DNA from: Paenibacillus gyeongsangnamensis
GTDB lineage: Bacteria > Bacillota > Bacilli > Paenibacillales > NBRC-103111
DNA: 64,000 nucleotides
Assembly (NCBI RefSeq): GCF_027533625.1
Contig: NZ_JAQAGZ010000015.1
Coordinates: 124,001 to 188,000, forward strand
Direction: 5' to 3'
Below the pieces are notes generated by a model. That model was not told where the DNA came from and ran no database searches. It saw only the letters and a list, made by a program, of their open reading frames with translations. Positions 18,029-26,044 of this stretch are shown here, piece after piece. The translations under genes and the position numbers were made by a program. The first letter of the stretch is position 1, and every line of letters begins with the position of its first letter.

Positions 18029-18045
18029 TTAATGCAACGCTAGTG
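18029..18045 (-). repeat. Right terminal inverted repeat of the IS4 element
   Basis: TTAATGCAACGCTAGTG, exact inverted copy of 16619-16635. The binding-protein gene starts 44 bp beyond it. Confidence 0.88.
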
Positions 18046-18088
18046 TATCTAAATAAGAAATTAAATTCAGACGTAAAGGGGAAATCGT

Positions 18089-19644
18089 ATGAAAAAGAAA
18101 ATTGTTAGCGCTTTCTTGGTTCTGTCTTTGGCACTGGCCGGCTGCTCTTCCGGTAAGGAGACGAGCGGCGGCAGCAAGGAAACAACCCCTGTTGCCCAAA
18201 AGAACGGCGGTACGCTTGTCATTGCGCGTTTGAGCGATGCGAACAATCTCGATCCGCATTTCAGCACCCAGATCAACTCCATGGCCGTCATTCAGCATAA
18301 AATCTATGAAGGCCTCGTTCAAATGGATAAGAACAGCGAGTACAAGCCTTTACTGGCGTCGGAATGGAAGCAGTTGAATGATTTGACGTGGGAATTTAAG
18401 CTCCGCAAAGGCGTGACGTTCCATGACGGTACGCCATTCAACGCAGAAGCGGTGCGCAAAACGATAGCACGCGTGCTGGATAAGAATCAGCCGACGCCAA
18501 AAGCGAATCTTTTCTCGATGATTAAGGAAGTCAAAGCGGTTGACGATTATACCGTTCAATTTATTCTCGAGTATCCGTATGCTCCGCTGCTTTCCATTTT
18601 GGCCAGTGCGGAAGGCAGCATCCTGAGTCCCAAGGCGATCGAACAGTATGGCAAGGAGTTGACGAAACACCCTACGGGAACAGGACCGTTCCGCTTCGAA
18701 TCGTGGACGCCCGGACAGGAGATCGTACTTGTGAAAAACGATGCTTACTGGGGAGATAAAGTAAAGATCAATAAGGTCGTTTTTAAAACCGTGCCTGAGG
18801 ATACGACCCGCGTCGCGATGGTTGAAACGGGAGAAGCCCAGGTCGCCGAACAGCTACCGGTTACCGAAATTGAACGCGTGAAGTCTTCATCCGTCATGAC
18901 CCTTGGCCGGTTCGATGCATTTGCCGTGGACCATATCGGTTTTAACACAAGTAAAAAGCCGTTCAACGATGTTCGTGTTCGTCAGGCCGTAGCTTATGCC
19001 ATCGATAAGGAAGCGATCATTAAAGGCGTATATAATAATGTCGGCAAGGCATCCAATTCCAGTCTGGGACCGAAGGTAATCGGGTATAGTCCTAACATTA
19101 AAGGTTTTAATATGATTTGAACAAAGCGAAGCAATTGCTTGCGGAAGCCGGTTATCCGAACGGTTTGAAGGCAACCGTTTATTTAAACGATAACAAGCAA
19201 CGAATCAACGTAGCGGAAGTTCTCCAGTCGCAGTTAAAAGGAATCGGCATCGATCTCCAGGTGAAAGTGATGGAGTTTGGAGCTTACCTCGATGCAGCAG
19301 CCAAGGCACAGACGGAAATGTTCATCAGCGGTTGGGGCAACGCGACAGGCGACGCCGATTACAACCAATATAACCTTTTCCACAGCAGCTCTCATGGGGT
19401 TCCCGGCAACCATTCCTTTTATAACAATAAAGAGGTGGATAAGCTGATTGAAAGCGGACGGAAGGAAGCCGATCCGGAGAAGCGCAAACAGATCTATGAA
19501 AAGGCGCAAGAAATTGAAATCAATGATGTTGCTTTATTGCCGTTCCGCAGCTCGGAGAATTTGGCTGCAATCGCTAAAAACGTCACAGGTCTATGGATCA
19601 GCCCTTCCGGGTATGTTGAAATTAATGAAGTAACAATGAAGTAA
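18089..19644 (+). pseudogene. Oligopeptide-type ABC binding protein (SBP_bac_5), frameshifted
   Basis: A lipoprotein (signal peptide ending LAGC, Cys19) of the DppA/OppA family, about 518 residues if the frame is repaired. The first frame ends at 19120 after GFNMI, the second begins within NKAKQLLAEAGYPNG. The paralogue downstream reads straight through the same place. Inserting one T near 19109 (AAT-TAT-GAT-TTG) restores a continuous protein, so a single-base deletion is the cause. It is preceded by the IS4 right end, with AAAGGGG ahead of the ATG. No permease or ATPase genes accompany it. Confidence 0.85.
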
Positions 19645-19716
19645 AATTCTGAAAATTAGTAAAGATTCTTTAAATAAACGTAAAGATCGTGCAATGCGGC
19701 CATGTCATGATTTTTT

Positions 19717-19722
19717 TATAAT
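19717..19722 (+). promoter_or_regulatory. Possible -10 element for the second binding-protein gene
   Basis: A perfect TATAAT preceded by a T-run lies 61 bp before the ATG of the downstream gene. No convincing -35 is seen at the right distance, so this is weak. Confidence 0.3.
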
Positions 19723-19783
19723 ACTTGTAAGCATGTAAGGTGCTTTATTCTCAGCATGAGTGAAACAGGAGGGTTATTTTAGA

Positions 19784-21352
19784 ATGAAAAGAAAAGTTAT
19801 TCTTGGCGGTCTTCTCGCGATGTCTCTTGTAGCTACGAGCGTATTGGCCGGATGCTCGTCGCAATCGAAATCGCCGGAAGATGCAGGGCAAGCCGCAGAA
19901 GCTCCGAAAGCCGGCGGTACGCTGACCATCGCCAGAAAAGCGGATGCCAACAATTTGGATCCCCAATTCATTACCAACATTCCTTCCGCCAACTACATCT
20001 TCGGGAAAGTTTACGAAGGACTGATCAAGACGGATAAGAACATGGAGTACAAGCCTGCGCTAGCGTCGGAGTGGAAGCAGGTGGACGACGTGACTTGGGA
20101 ATTCAAGCTGCGCAAAGGCGTTACGTTCCATGACGGAACTCCATTCAATGCCGATGCGGTCAAGAAGACGATGGAACGCGCTTTGGATCCGAAAGTGAAC
20201 TCTCCGCGCGCCAGCAATTTCGACATGGTGAAAGAAGTGAAGGCCGTGGATGAATATACCATTCAATTCATTCTGGCCTACCCGTACGCGCCTATTCTGT
20301 CTATCCTAGCGAGCAATGAAGGCAGTATTCTCAGCCCGAAAGCGATGGCGGAACAGCCGAATAAGCTGTCGAAAAATCCTATCGGTACAGGTCCCTTCAA
20401 ATTCCAGTCCTGGACGCCGGGTCAAGAGATGGTCTTGGTCAAAAATGACAGCTATTGGGGCGATATGCCGAAAGTAGACAAGGTTGTTTATAAAGTAGTG
20501 CCTGAGGATACTACTCGTATCGCGATGGTCGAATCCGGCGAAGCGCAGATCGGCGATCAGCTGCCTGTAACCGAATTGAACCGCGTACAAAGCTCCTCTG
20601 CGATGACACTGGCACGGGCCGAAGGACTGGGCGTCGAATACATCGGGTTCAATGTGAAGAAGAAACCGTTCGATGATGTTCGTGTACGTCAGGCGATTGC
20701 CTATGCGATCGAAAAGGATGCGATTATCAAGGGAGTCTATAACAGTGTGGGCAGCAGAGCCGTCTCAGCCCTGTCTCCTAAGATGATCGGCTTTAATTCC
20801 AGTTTGAAGGATTATGAGTACAACGTTAATAAGGCTAAGCAATTGCTTGCCGAGGCGGGGTACCCGAACGGGTTCAAAACATCGCTTGTGACAGACGACA
20901 GAAAAGAGCGCATAAACGTGGCGGAAGTCATTCAATCGCAGTTGAAAGGCATCGGCATCGAGCTTGAAGTGAAGGTGATGGAGTACGGCGCTTATCTCGA
21001 TATTACCGGCAAGGGCGAACATAATATGTTTATCGGCGGCTGGGGGAATGCAACCGGCGATGCGGATTACAACCAATACAATGTGTTCCACAGCTCCTCC
21101 CAAGGCAGCAAAGGCAACCTTGCTTTCTACGTCAATCCGGAAGTGGATAAGCTAATTGAAGCGGGCCGCCGTGAAAAGGATACGGAGAAACGTAAAGCCA
21201 TCTACGCTAAAGCGCAGGAAATAGAGCTTGAGGAAAGCCCGTTAATCCCTATTCTAACCGTTGATCACGTTGCAGCAGCAGCGAAAAATGTAAAAGGCTT
21301 CTGGCTCAATCCGGTCGGATATCTGATGCTGGGTGACGTTACTGTAAAATAA
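19784..21352 (+). CDS. Oligopeptide-type ABC binding protein (SBP_bac_5), intact copy
   Basis: A 522-residue lipoprotein: signal peptide ending SVLAGC (Cys24), linker, then GGTLTIARKADANNLDPQFI, the usual start of the DppA/OppA fold, and RVRQAIAYAIEKDAI in the second lobe. ATG at 19784 follows AGGAGGG; the ORF start eight codons earlier has no RBS. It is closely similar along its whole length to the frameshifted protein immediately upstream, so the pair is a tandem duplication. Solute-binding proteins of this family bind di- or oligopeptides, nickel or sugars. With no permease nearby it must use a transporter encoded elsewhere. Confidence 0.9.
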   Translation: MKRKVILGGLLAMSLVATSVLAGCSSQSKSPEDAGQAAEAPKAGGTLTIARKADANNLDPQFITNIPSANYIFGKVYEGLIKTDKNMEYKPALASEWKQVDDVTWEFKLRKGVTFHDGTPFNADAVKKTMERALDPKVNSPRASNFDMVKEVKAVDEYTIQFILAYPYAPILSILASNEGSILSPKAMAEQPNKLSKNPIGTGPFKFQSWTPGQEMVLVKNDSYWGDMPKVDKVVYKVVPEDTTRIAMVESGEAQIGDQLPVTELNRVQSSSAMTLARAEGLGVEYIGFNVKKKPFDDVRVRQAIAYAIEKDAIIKGVYNSVGSRAVSALSPKMIGFNSSLKDYEYNVNKAKQLLAEAGYPNGFKTSLVTDDRKERINVAEVIQSQLKGIGIELEVKVMEYGAYLDITGKGEHNMFIGGWGNATGDADYNQYNVFHSSSQGSKGNLAFYVNPEVDKLIEAGRREKDTEKRKAIYAKAQEIELEESPLIPILTVDHVAAAAKNVKGFWLNPVGYLMLGDVTVK

Positions 21353-21423
21353 AAAAACATATTATTTAAAAGGTGTAGCTGCTGAAAATGCAGGCGCAAA
21401 AGAGCAAGAAAATGAATCTCTTG

Positions 21424-21464
21424 CAAGGCTGCCTTGAAGTCAAATTCAAGGCAGCCTTGTTTTT
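21424..21464 (+). terminator. Strong rho-independent terminator
   Basis: Perfect 15-bp stem (CAAGGCTGCCTTGAA with its complement), 6-nt loop, then TTTTT. It ends the binding-protein unit 72 bp after its stop codon. Confidence 0.93.
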
Positions 21465-21511
21465 GAATAAAAGGTGCAGGCGGTTTTGACGAAAGCTGGA
21501 GAAACCTGCTC

Positions 21512-21540
21512 TTGAAATCACAGGACACCCTGTGTATTAT
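21512..21540 (+). promoter_or_regulatory. Sigma-A promoter of the xpt-pbuX leader, with a dyad in the spacer
   Basis: TTGAAA, 17-bp spacer and TATTAT, 24 bp before the riboswitch P1 stem. The spacer contains the perfect inverted repeat CACAGG-ACAC-CCTGTG (21519-21534), a possible operator for a repressor in addition to the riboswitch. Confidence 0.7.
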
Positions 21541-21562
21541 ATATTAAGATTTAAATTAAATA

Positions 21563-21636
21563 ATCTCATATAATCATGGGGATATGGCCCATAAGTTTCT
21601 ACCGGACGACCAATATAATTGTCCGACTATGAGTGA
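21563..21636 (+). promoter_or_regulatory. Purine riboswitch aptamer, guanine class
   Basis: The aptamer matches the purine-riboswitch core: P1 CTCATA/TATGAG (21565-21570 and 21628-21633), ATAATC, GATATGGC, AGTTTCTACC and GTCCGACTATGAG. The base that decides specificity, just before the 3' strand of P1, is C (21627), as in guanine/xanthine-type and not adenine-type aptamers. It precedes a terminator and the xpt-pbuX genes. Binding of guanine would favour the terminator and switch the operon off. Confidence 0.95.
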
Positions 21637-21736
21637 AAACGCATCGAAGGTTCCGCTTCTTGTCTCTTTGGCAAGAGCGGCTGGTCCAAGCGATGGACAC
21701 GTTACGTGTCTACACCACTAAGGATAAAAACCGAGC

Positions 21737-21786
21737 AGGACAGGTTTCACTTGAGAGGGAAGAACTCAAGGAACTTGTCCTTTTTT
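21737..21786 (+). terminator. Riboswitch expression-platform terminator
   Basis: AGGACAGGTTTCACTTGAG pairs with CTCAAGGAACTTGTCCT (one small bulge) and is followed by six T, 26 bp before xpt. It lies about 100 nt after the aptamer, so the antiterminator must form in the intervening segment. Confidence 0.88.
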
Positions 21787-21811
21787 AATTGAAAAGGAGC
21801 CATGAACGCCA

Positions 21812-22432
21812 ATGAAGTTATTAAAGGAACGCATATGTCAAGAGGGATTGATTCTGTCCGAAACGGTGCTGAAGGTGGATTCGTTTTTGAATCACCAGGT
21901 GGACACGGAGCTTGTGCTGGAGATTGGGAAGGAATTTGCACAAATATTTGGGGATGAACCGATTACCAAGGTACTCACTGTAGAGGCAAGCGGTATCCAG
22001 TTTGCCATGGCGACCGCGGCAGCACTCGGCGTCCCGTTTCTTTATGCAAAAAAGAAGAAAGCAATCACACAGGCTGAAAAAATGTATTCAGCATCGGTCT
22101 TTTCGTTTACACGTCAGGAAACATATCAGATATGCGTATCCCAAAAATACCTCGGCCCGAGTGACAAGGTGTTGATCGTTGATGATTTTCTCGCCACCGG
22201 TGCGGCGTTGATAGGGCTAACAGATATCGTTAAAGAAGCTGGAGCTCAGCTAGTGGGGTGCGGCTGCGTCATCGAAAAAAGCTTTCAAGAAGGGCGGAAT
22301 TGGCTGGAGAACAAAGGTGTACGCGTCCATTCCCTAGCCCGGATAGCTTCGATGTCCCCGGGGAAGGTCGAATTTTTGGAAGAACATCATTTAAACCGAC
22401 AAACTCAAGGGAGAGAAGAAATTGTTAAGTAA
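21812..22432 (+). CDS. xpt: Xanthine phosphoribosyltransferase
   Basis: A 206-residue type I phosphoribosyltransferase that converts xanthine and PRPP to XMP for purine salvage. The PRPP-binding motif is VLIVDDFLATGAAL, and the N-terminal MKLLKERICQEGLILSETVLKVD matches Xpt of Bacillales. It lies behind a guanine riboswitch and directly before the xanthine permease, the classic xpt-pbuX operon. The AAAAGGAG is 12 nt before this ATG; another ATG at 21802 is closer but opens an unrelated frame. Confidence 0.96.
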   Translation: MKLLKERICQEGLILSETVLKVDSFLNHQVDTELVLEIGKEFAQIFGDEPITKVLTVEASGIQFAMATAAALGVPFLYAKKKKAITQAEKMYSASVFSFTRQETYQICVSQKYLGPSDKVLIVDDFLATGAALIGLTDIVKEAGAQLVGCGCVIEKSFQEGRNWLENKGVRVHSLARIASMSPGKVEFLEEHHLNRQTQGREEIVK

Positions 22433-23708
22433 ACAAAAAGCCTTCACCCTAGGCTTTCAACACGTCATGGCTATGTATGCAGGAGCTGTTGTCGTGCCAT
22501 TGATCATCGGGGGGGCGCTGAAGCTTACCGTCACTCAAATTGCTTATCTGATCGCTGCAGATTTATTCACTTGTGGGCTTGCCACCATATTACAAGTCAT
22601 GGGGACGAAATACTTCGGCAGCAGACTGCCCGTTGTTTTAGGCTGTACCTTCACAGCGGTCGGGCCGATCATTGCGATTGCTTCTGCATCGAATTTAACA
22701 ACAGTATACGGCGCTATCATTATTTCCGGATTGTTCGTTATTTTAGCTGCGCCGCTTTACGGAAAACTGCTCAAGTTTTTCCCCACGATTGTAACCGGGT
22801 CAGTTGTAACCATCATCGGGCTCTCCCTCATCCCGGTAGCGATGAACAACTCGGCAGGCGGGCAGGGAAGCGCCGATTTCGGCCAGCTGCACAACTTGCT
22901 GCTCGCGCTTCTCACGTTGATCGTCATTCTTGCAGTTAATCGCTGGGCTAAAGGATTTGTACGAAGCATTTCCGTACTTATCGGGTTAGCGGTCGGAACA
23001 GCGGCAGGATACGCCATGGGCGTTGTTCATTTTTCGGCCGTATCGGAAGCATCATGGCTTAGAATTGCGCAGCCTTTCTACTTTGGAACACCTCAAATGA
23101 ACGTAACTGCCATTATTACAATGATTATCGTATGTATCGTTAGTATGGTGGAATCCACAGGCGTCTATTTCGCAGTTGGGAAAGCGACGGATCAACAAGT
23201 GAAACAGGAGCAGATCGTTAGCGGCCTACGCTCCGAAGGTCTTGCGATCGTACTAGGCGGGATTTTTAATGCGTTCCCATATACTGCATTTTCCCAAAAC
23301 GTCGGCTTGATCACGCTCACTCGAATTAAATCCCGCGATGTCATTTTTGCTGCGGGCGGCATTATGGTTATTCTCGGTTTGTTACCTAAACTGGCAGCTT
23401 TAACTACCGTCATTCCGAATGCGGTTCTTGGAGGAGCCATGATTGTCATGTTCGGTTCGGTTGCGGCCGCCGGCATATCGATTCTATCGGAGGTTGACCT
23501 GCGCAAAGGCGACAATTTGTTGATCGCAGCTTGCAGTATCACTGTCGGTCTAGGTTCGGCAATTCTTCCGCAAATGTTCTATCACCTTCCGGACTTTGCG
23601 AAGATGTTGATGCAGAACGGCATCGTATCCGGTTCTTTGACGGCCATTATGTTGAATCTTTTCTTTTCGAATCGAACTGCTGATAGGGAAACGGTTACCG
23701 ATCAGTAA
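22422..23708 (+). CDS. pbuX: Xanthine permease (NCS2 family)
   Basis: A 428-residue membrane protein of the nucleobase:cation symporter-2 family with about fourteen hydrophobic segments. GFQHVMAMYAGAVVVPLIIG at the N-terminus and the NCS2 signature region around AFPYTAFSQNVGLI are clear. A TTG start at 22422 overlaps the end of xpt by 11 bp and follows GGGAGAG, so the two are translationally coupled. It imports xanthine for Xpt and is under the same guanine riboswitch. Confidence 0.94.
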   Translation: MLSKQKAFTLGFQHVMAMYAGAVVVPLIIGGALKLTVTQIAYLIAADLFTCGLATILQVMGTKYFGSRLPVVLGCTFTAVGPIIAIASASNLTTVYGAIIISGLFVILAAPLYGKLLKFFPTIVTGSVVTIIGLSLIPVAMNNSAGGQGSADFGQLHNLLLALLTLIVILAVNRWAKGFVRSISVLIGLAVGTAAGYAMGVVHFSAVSEASWLRIAQPFYFGTPQMNVTAIITMIIVCIVSMVESTGVYFAVGKATDQQVKQEQIVSGLRSEGLAIVLGGIFNAFPYTAFSQNVGLITLTRIKSRDVIFAAGGIMVILGLLPKLAALTTVIPNAVLGGAMIVMFGSVAAAGISILSEVDLRKGDNLLIAACSITVGLGSAILPQMFYHLPDFAKMLMQNGIVSGSLTAIMLNLFFSNRTADRETVTDQ

Positions 23709-23767
23709 ACAATTGGGAAGTTGTGAAAATGGATTTCCCAAATATTCATTTCTTAAAACCTATTTGA

Positions 23768-23798
23768 CCCTTCCGCTTAGAATTGCAGAAGGGTTTTT
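23768..23798 (+). terminator. Terminator after pbuX
   Basis: CCCTTC...GAAGGG stem (with a further GC/GC extension after one mismatch) followed by TTTTT, 59 bp after the pbuX stop. Confidence 0.75.
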
Positions 23799-23821
23799 CC
23801 TAATTTTATACATTAGGAGTA

Positions 23822-24237
23822 AATGGACAGGCACCGAAAATTTTTACGAAACTATCCCATAACGGAGTGCCCCTGCTGGGTATGATTGGCGTGCTCGTGG
23901 GATTGGGCATTGGCGTGATCTTAAGCTATATTGCACCGGAAAATCTGTTTGTGCATGTATATAGCGCCAGCGTGCTTCCCGGTATGTACCGTGGTTTGTT
24001 ATTCTGATCAGTCAAGTGAAATTCAGGAAAATAAAGGGGGATGAATTGGATAATCATCCGTTCAAAATGCCTTTCACCCCAGTAACAAACTATGTAACCA
24101 TTGTCTTTTTGCTTATGGTATTGGTCGGTATGTGGATTAATGATGATACACGCATCTCCCTTATTACCGGAATTGTTTTCTTAGGTATGGTTATGATTAG
24201 TTTTTACGCTTTCGGAATTGGCAAAAAACACGTTTAA
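23822..24237 (+). pseudogene. C-terminal remnant of an amino-acid permease (AAT family)
   Basis: The region translates as NGQAPKIFTKLSHNGVPLLG and then YSASVLPGM in one frame and RKIKGDELDNHPFKMPFTP plus two hydrophobic segments in another. This matches the last third of APC/AAT permeases such as RocE or GabP. The frames join if one G is added after ATG near 23988 (M-V-P-W-F-V-I-L-I-S-Q). The first two-thirds of the gene are absent, so even with the base restored it could not make a transporter. Confidence 0.8.
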
Positions 24238-24654
24238 TATGGACATTGGTACGATAACAATACCCGCAGCCCCATCGGTAATAGTTATTTCGGATCGTCC
24301 AATACGCAAATTGTTTGGAAGGAATTAACTTCTGCGCAAAACACCGGCTACGCGATAAAAGTCCAAGCTGCGAGCTATGTGGAAAATCAACCAATGGTTA
24401 TCTATACCGATTCTGCGGCTGCAAGTCAAAAGTTTGATTTTGCACCGATGGGAGACGGCAGCTTTAAAATCGTGAGCAAAGGTGATCCGAGCATGGTGTT
24501 AAAGGTGCAATCCGGGATATTTGCGAGCGATCAGCCGGTGGTAAGCAATAATTCATACTACCTGAAGAACAAGTCCGGAATTATTGCCAACAATAATCCG
24601 ATCGTGATCAACACTTGGGTTGATACGGCTGAGATGAAATGGATTGAAAAGTAA
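24238..24654 (+). pseudogene. C-terminal remnant of a secreted lectin-like (ricin-fold) protein
   Basis: Directly after the permease stop the same phase is open without a start codon to 24654, and reads WYDNNTRSPIGNSYFGSSN, then QKFDFAPMGDGSFKIVSKGD, then NTWVDTAEMKWIEK. The repeated Q-x-F-x-F/W with G-x-F-K-I pattern resembles ricin B-type carbohydrate-binding repeats at the end of secreted enzymes. No N-terminal catalytic part or signal peptide remains. A shorter internal ORF from GTG at 24379 exists but lacks an RBS. The fold is a suggestion only. Confidence 0.5.
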
Positions 24655-24700
24655 AGTCATCAAATAACCTGTGAACTGCCCTGTTAAAAAATGTAAAACA

Positions 24701-24766
24701 AAAAGAAGCCGTTTCTTACTAAAATGGAGGCGCGAAACCGCCATTTGAAAGGAAACGGTTTCTTTG
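24701..24766. terminator. Nested hairpin, possible bidirectional terminator
   Basis: AAGAAGCCGTTTC pairs with GAAACGGTTTCTT around an inner hairpin AAATGGAGG/CCGCCATTT. T-rich ends on both strands would suit termination in either direction. It separates the remnants from the PhnA gene. Confidence 0.5.
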
Positions 24767-24889
24767 TAGGCGTTGGGGTATGAAGCGGTCAAGTTGTAGT
24801 TTAAATTTACGATATGCCAATAGATTTGCTAAACTGAAAAGATGGTGACAGTATTTTAGAAAATAACTAACGAATGGAGAACAACAACC

Positions 24890-25228
24890 GTGTCCAATTT
24901 ACCGAATTGTCCCAAGTGTAATTCCGAATATACTTACGAAGATGGAAGTCTTTTTATTTGCCCGGAATGCGGTCATGAATGGAGTGGAGAATCGGAGGCG
25001 GTACATAACGAAGAAAAAATCGTTAAAGATGCCAATGGGAACGTCTTAAAGGATGGCGACTCTGTAACCGTAATTAAAGACCTTAAAGTAAAAGGAACTT
25101 CATTAGTCGTAAAAATAGGTACAAAAGTAAAAAATATTCGTTTAGTTGACGGTGATCACGATATCGATTGCAAAATTGACGGGTTTGGAGCCATGAAATT
25201 AAAATCGGAGTATGTAAAAAAGATCTAA
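24890..25228 (+). CDS. phnA: PhnA/YjdM family zinc-ribbon protein
   Basis: A 112-residue protein with the two-part PhnA layout: an N-terminal zinc ribbon (CPKCNSEYTYEDG...CPECGHEW, four cysteines at about 8-11 and 26-29) and a small C-terminal beta-barrel (VKDANGNVLKDGDSVTVIKDLKVKG). The GTG start is preceded by GGAG. Despite the old name, the family has no proven role in phosphonate use; it is broadly conserved and of unclear function. It stands alone between two terminators. Confidence 0.9.
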   Translation: MSNLPNCPKCNSEYTYEDGSLFICPECGHEWSGESEAVHNEEKIVKDANGNVLKDGDSVTVIKDLKVKGTSLVVKIGTKVKNIRLVDGDHDIDCKIDGFGAMKLKSEYVKKI

Positions 25229-25286
25229 AAGGCGATTTTAAAGAAGCCTCTTGCAAAAGCGGCTGCTATTAGGGTAGTCGAATAAG

Positions 25287-25326
25287 AAAAGCTCAGCCTG
25301 TCATTCTTGACTCGGCTGAGCTTTTT
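25287..25326 (+). terminator. Rho-independent terminator after phnA
   Basis: Stem AAAAGCTCAGCC with GGCTGAGC plus TTTTT, perfect pairing over 12 bp when the A/T flank is counted. The A-tract before it makes it usable on both strands. Confidence 0.88.
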
Positions 25327-25396
25327 AAATAATTGTTGCTAGAGGCGGGCATAATGGAATTCATTGGGTACTGAGAAGGAGCTGCGATGAACTGGA

Positions 25397-25984
25397 ATGG
25401 ATAATCCATTTGAAATCTTACCCGAAGAATCAGCGCCACAAGGTCTGCAGCATTGTGAGCGCTGTGAACTATCTAAGCAGCGGACTCGCGTCATCTGGGG
25501 TGAAGGAAATCCAGATGCTTCGCTCCTGATGATTCTGGATAATCCCGGAGCGCGGGAGGATCGACAAGGAAATTCTTTTCTGTGCGGTACTCGCGAGACA
25601 CTCCGACGCGGCATGAGGGAAGCGGGTTTAGATACAGGCTCTGTATATGTTACCTATTTGCTTAAATGTAGTCCGATCCGTGCCTATAATAAGCCGGAGG
25701 CCAGAAAAGCTTGTTTACCGCATCTTCAGATGCAGCTCCTGGAGAAGCGGCCTCTTGTATTATTTGGATTCGGGAATATCGTGGCGGAAGCTTTATTCCC
25801 ATGGAAGGAGAATGCCAGCGTTAAGGAGTTGCGAGGGAGCTGGCACGAGTTTCAAGGTATCCCCATTGGGTTTACCTATCACCCGCTTGCAGTAAGAAGG
25901 CGTCCAAACTTAATGAAGTTTTTCGTGAATGATCTCATAGCTCTCAAGGATAAGTGGAATGGGGTTCAGCGCGAGGGGCAGTAG
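25397..25984 (+). CDS. Uracil-DNA glycosylase superfamily protein, family-4-like with Fe-S cysteines
   Basis: A 195-residue DNA-repair protein. Four cysteines occupy the places used for a [4Fe-4S] cluster in family 4/5 enzymes: two in HCERCELSKQRT, one in LLKCSP and one in ARKACLPHL. Motif 1 is LDNPGAREDRQGNSFL (families usually have GExPGxxEDxxGxPF), and the final loop TYHPLAV gives the HP motif. The N-terminal Glu of motif 1 is changed to Asp-Asn, so activity on uracil is not assured. GAAGGAG is 15 nt before this ATG but 5 nt before a five-codon ORF (25387, M-N-W-N-G-stop) that overlaps it. Confidence 0.85.
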   Translation: MDNPFEILPEESAPQGLQHCERCELSKQRTRVIWGEGNPDASLLMILDNPGAREDRQGNSFLCGTRETLRRGMREAGLDTGSVYVTYLLKCSPIRAYNKPEARKACLPHLQMQLLEKRPLVLFGFGNIVAEALFPWKENASVKELRGSWHEFQGIPIGFTYHPLAVRRRPNLMKFFVNDLIALKDKWNGVQREGQ

Positions 25985-25991
25985 TACGGTG

Positions 25992-26021
25992 AGAAGGCCA
26001 TCCATAAAAGGATGGCCTTCT
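25992..26021. terminator. Hairpin between convergent genes
   Basis: Perfect 12-bp stem AGAAGGCCATCC / GGATGGCCTTCT with loop ATAAAA, between the glycosylase (plus) and the aminopeptidase (minus). It has no long T-tract, so it is a weak or bidirectional terminator. Confidence 0.55.
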
Positions 26022-26044
26022 GCGCCCTGAGCATCAGAGGTCCC

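Larger units (their letters stand above)
16619..18045 (+). mobile_element. IS4-family insertion sequence, about 1.43 kb
   Basis: The element is bounded by a perfect 17-bp inverted repeat and carries one IS4-type transposase frame, interrupted by a stop. Length and structure fit IS4-family elements. No 10-12 bp target duplication is evident at the two junctions (TATATCAAAC on the left, TATCTAAATA on the right), so one side may have been rearranged. It sits directly between the IS1595 gene and the first binding-protein gene. Confidence 0.85.

Noticed and set aside
16609..18055. Target-site duplication for the IS4 element
   Set aside because: Left and right 10-12 bp flanks do not match at any offset I tried by eye.
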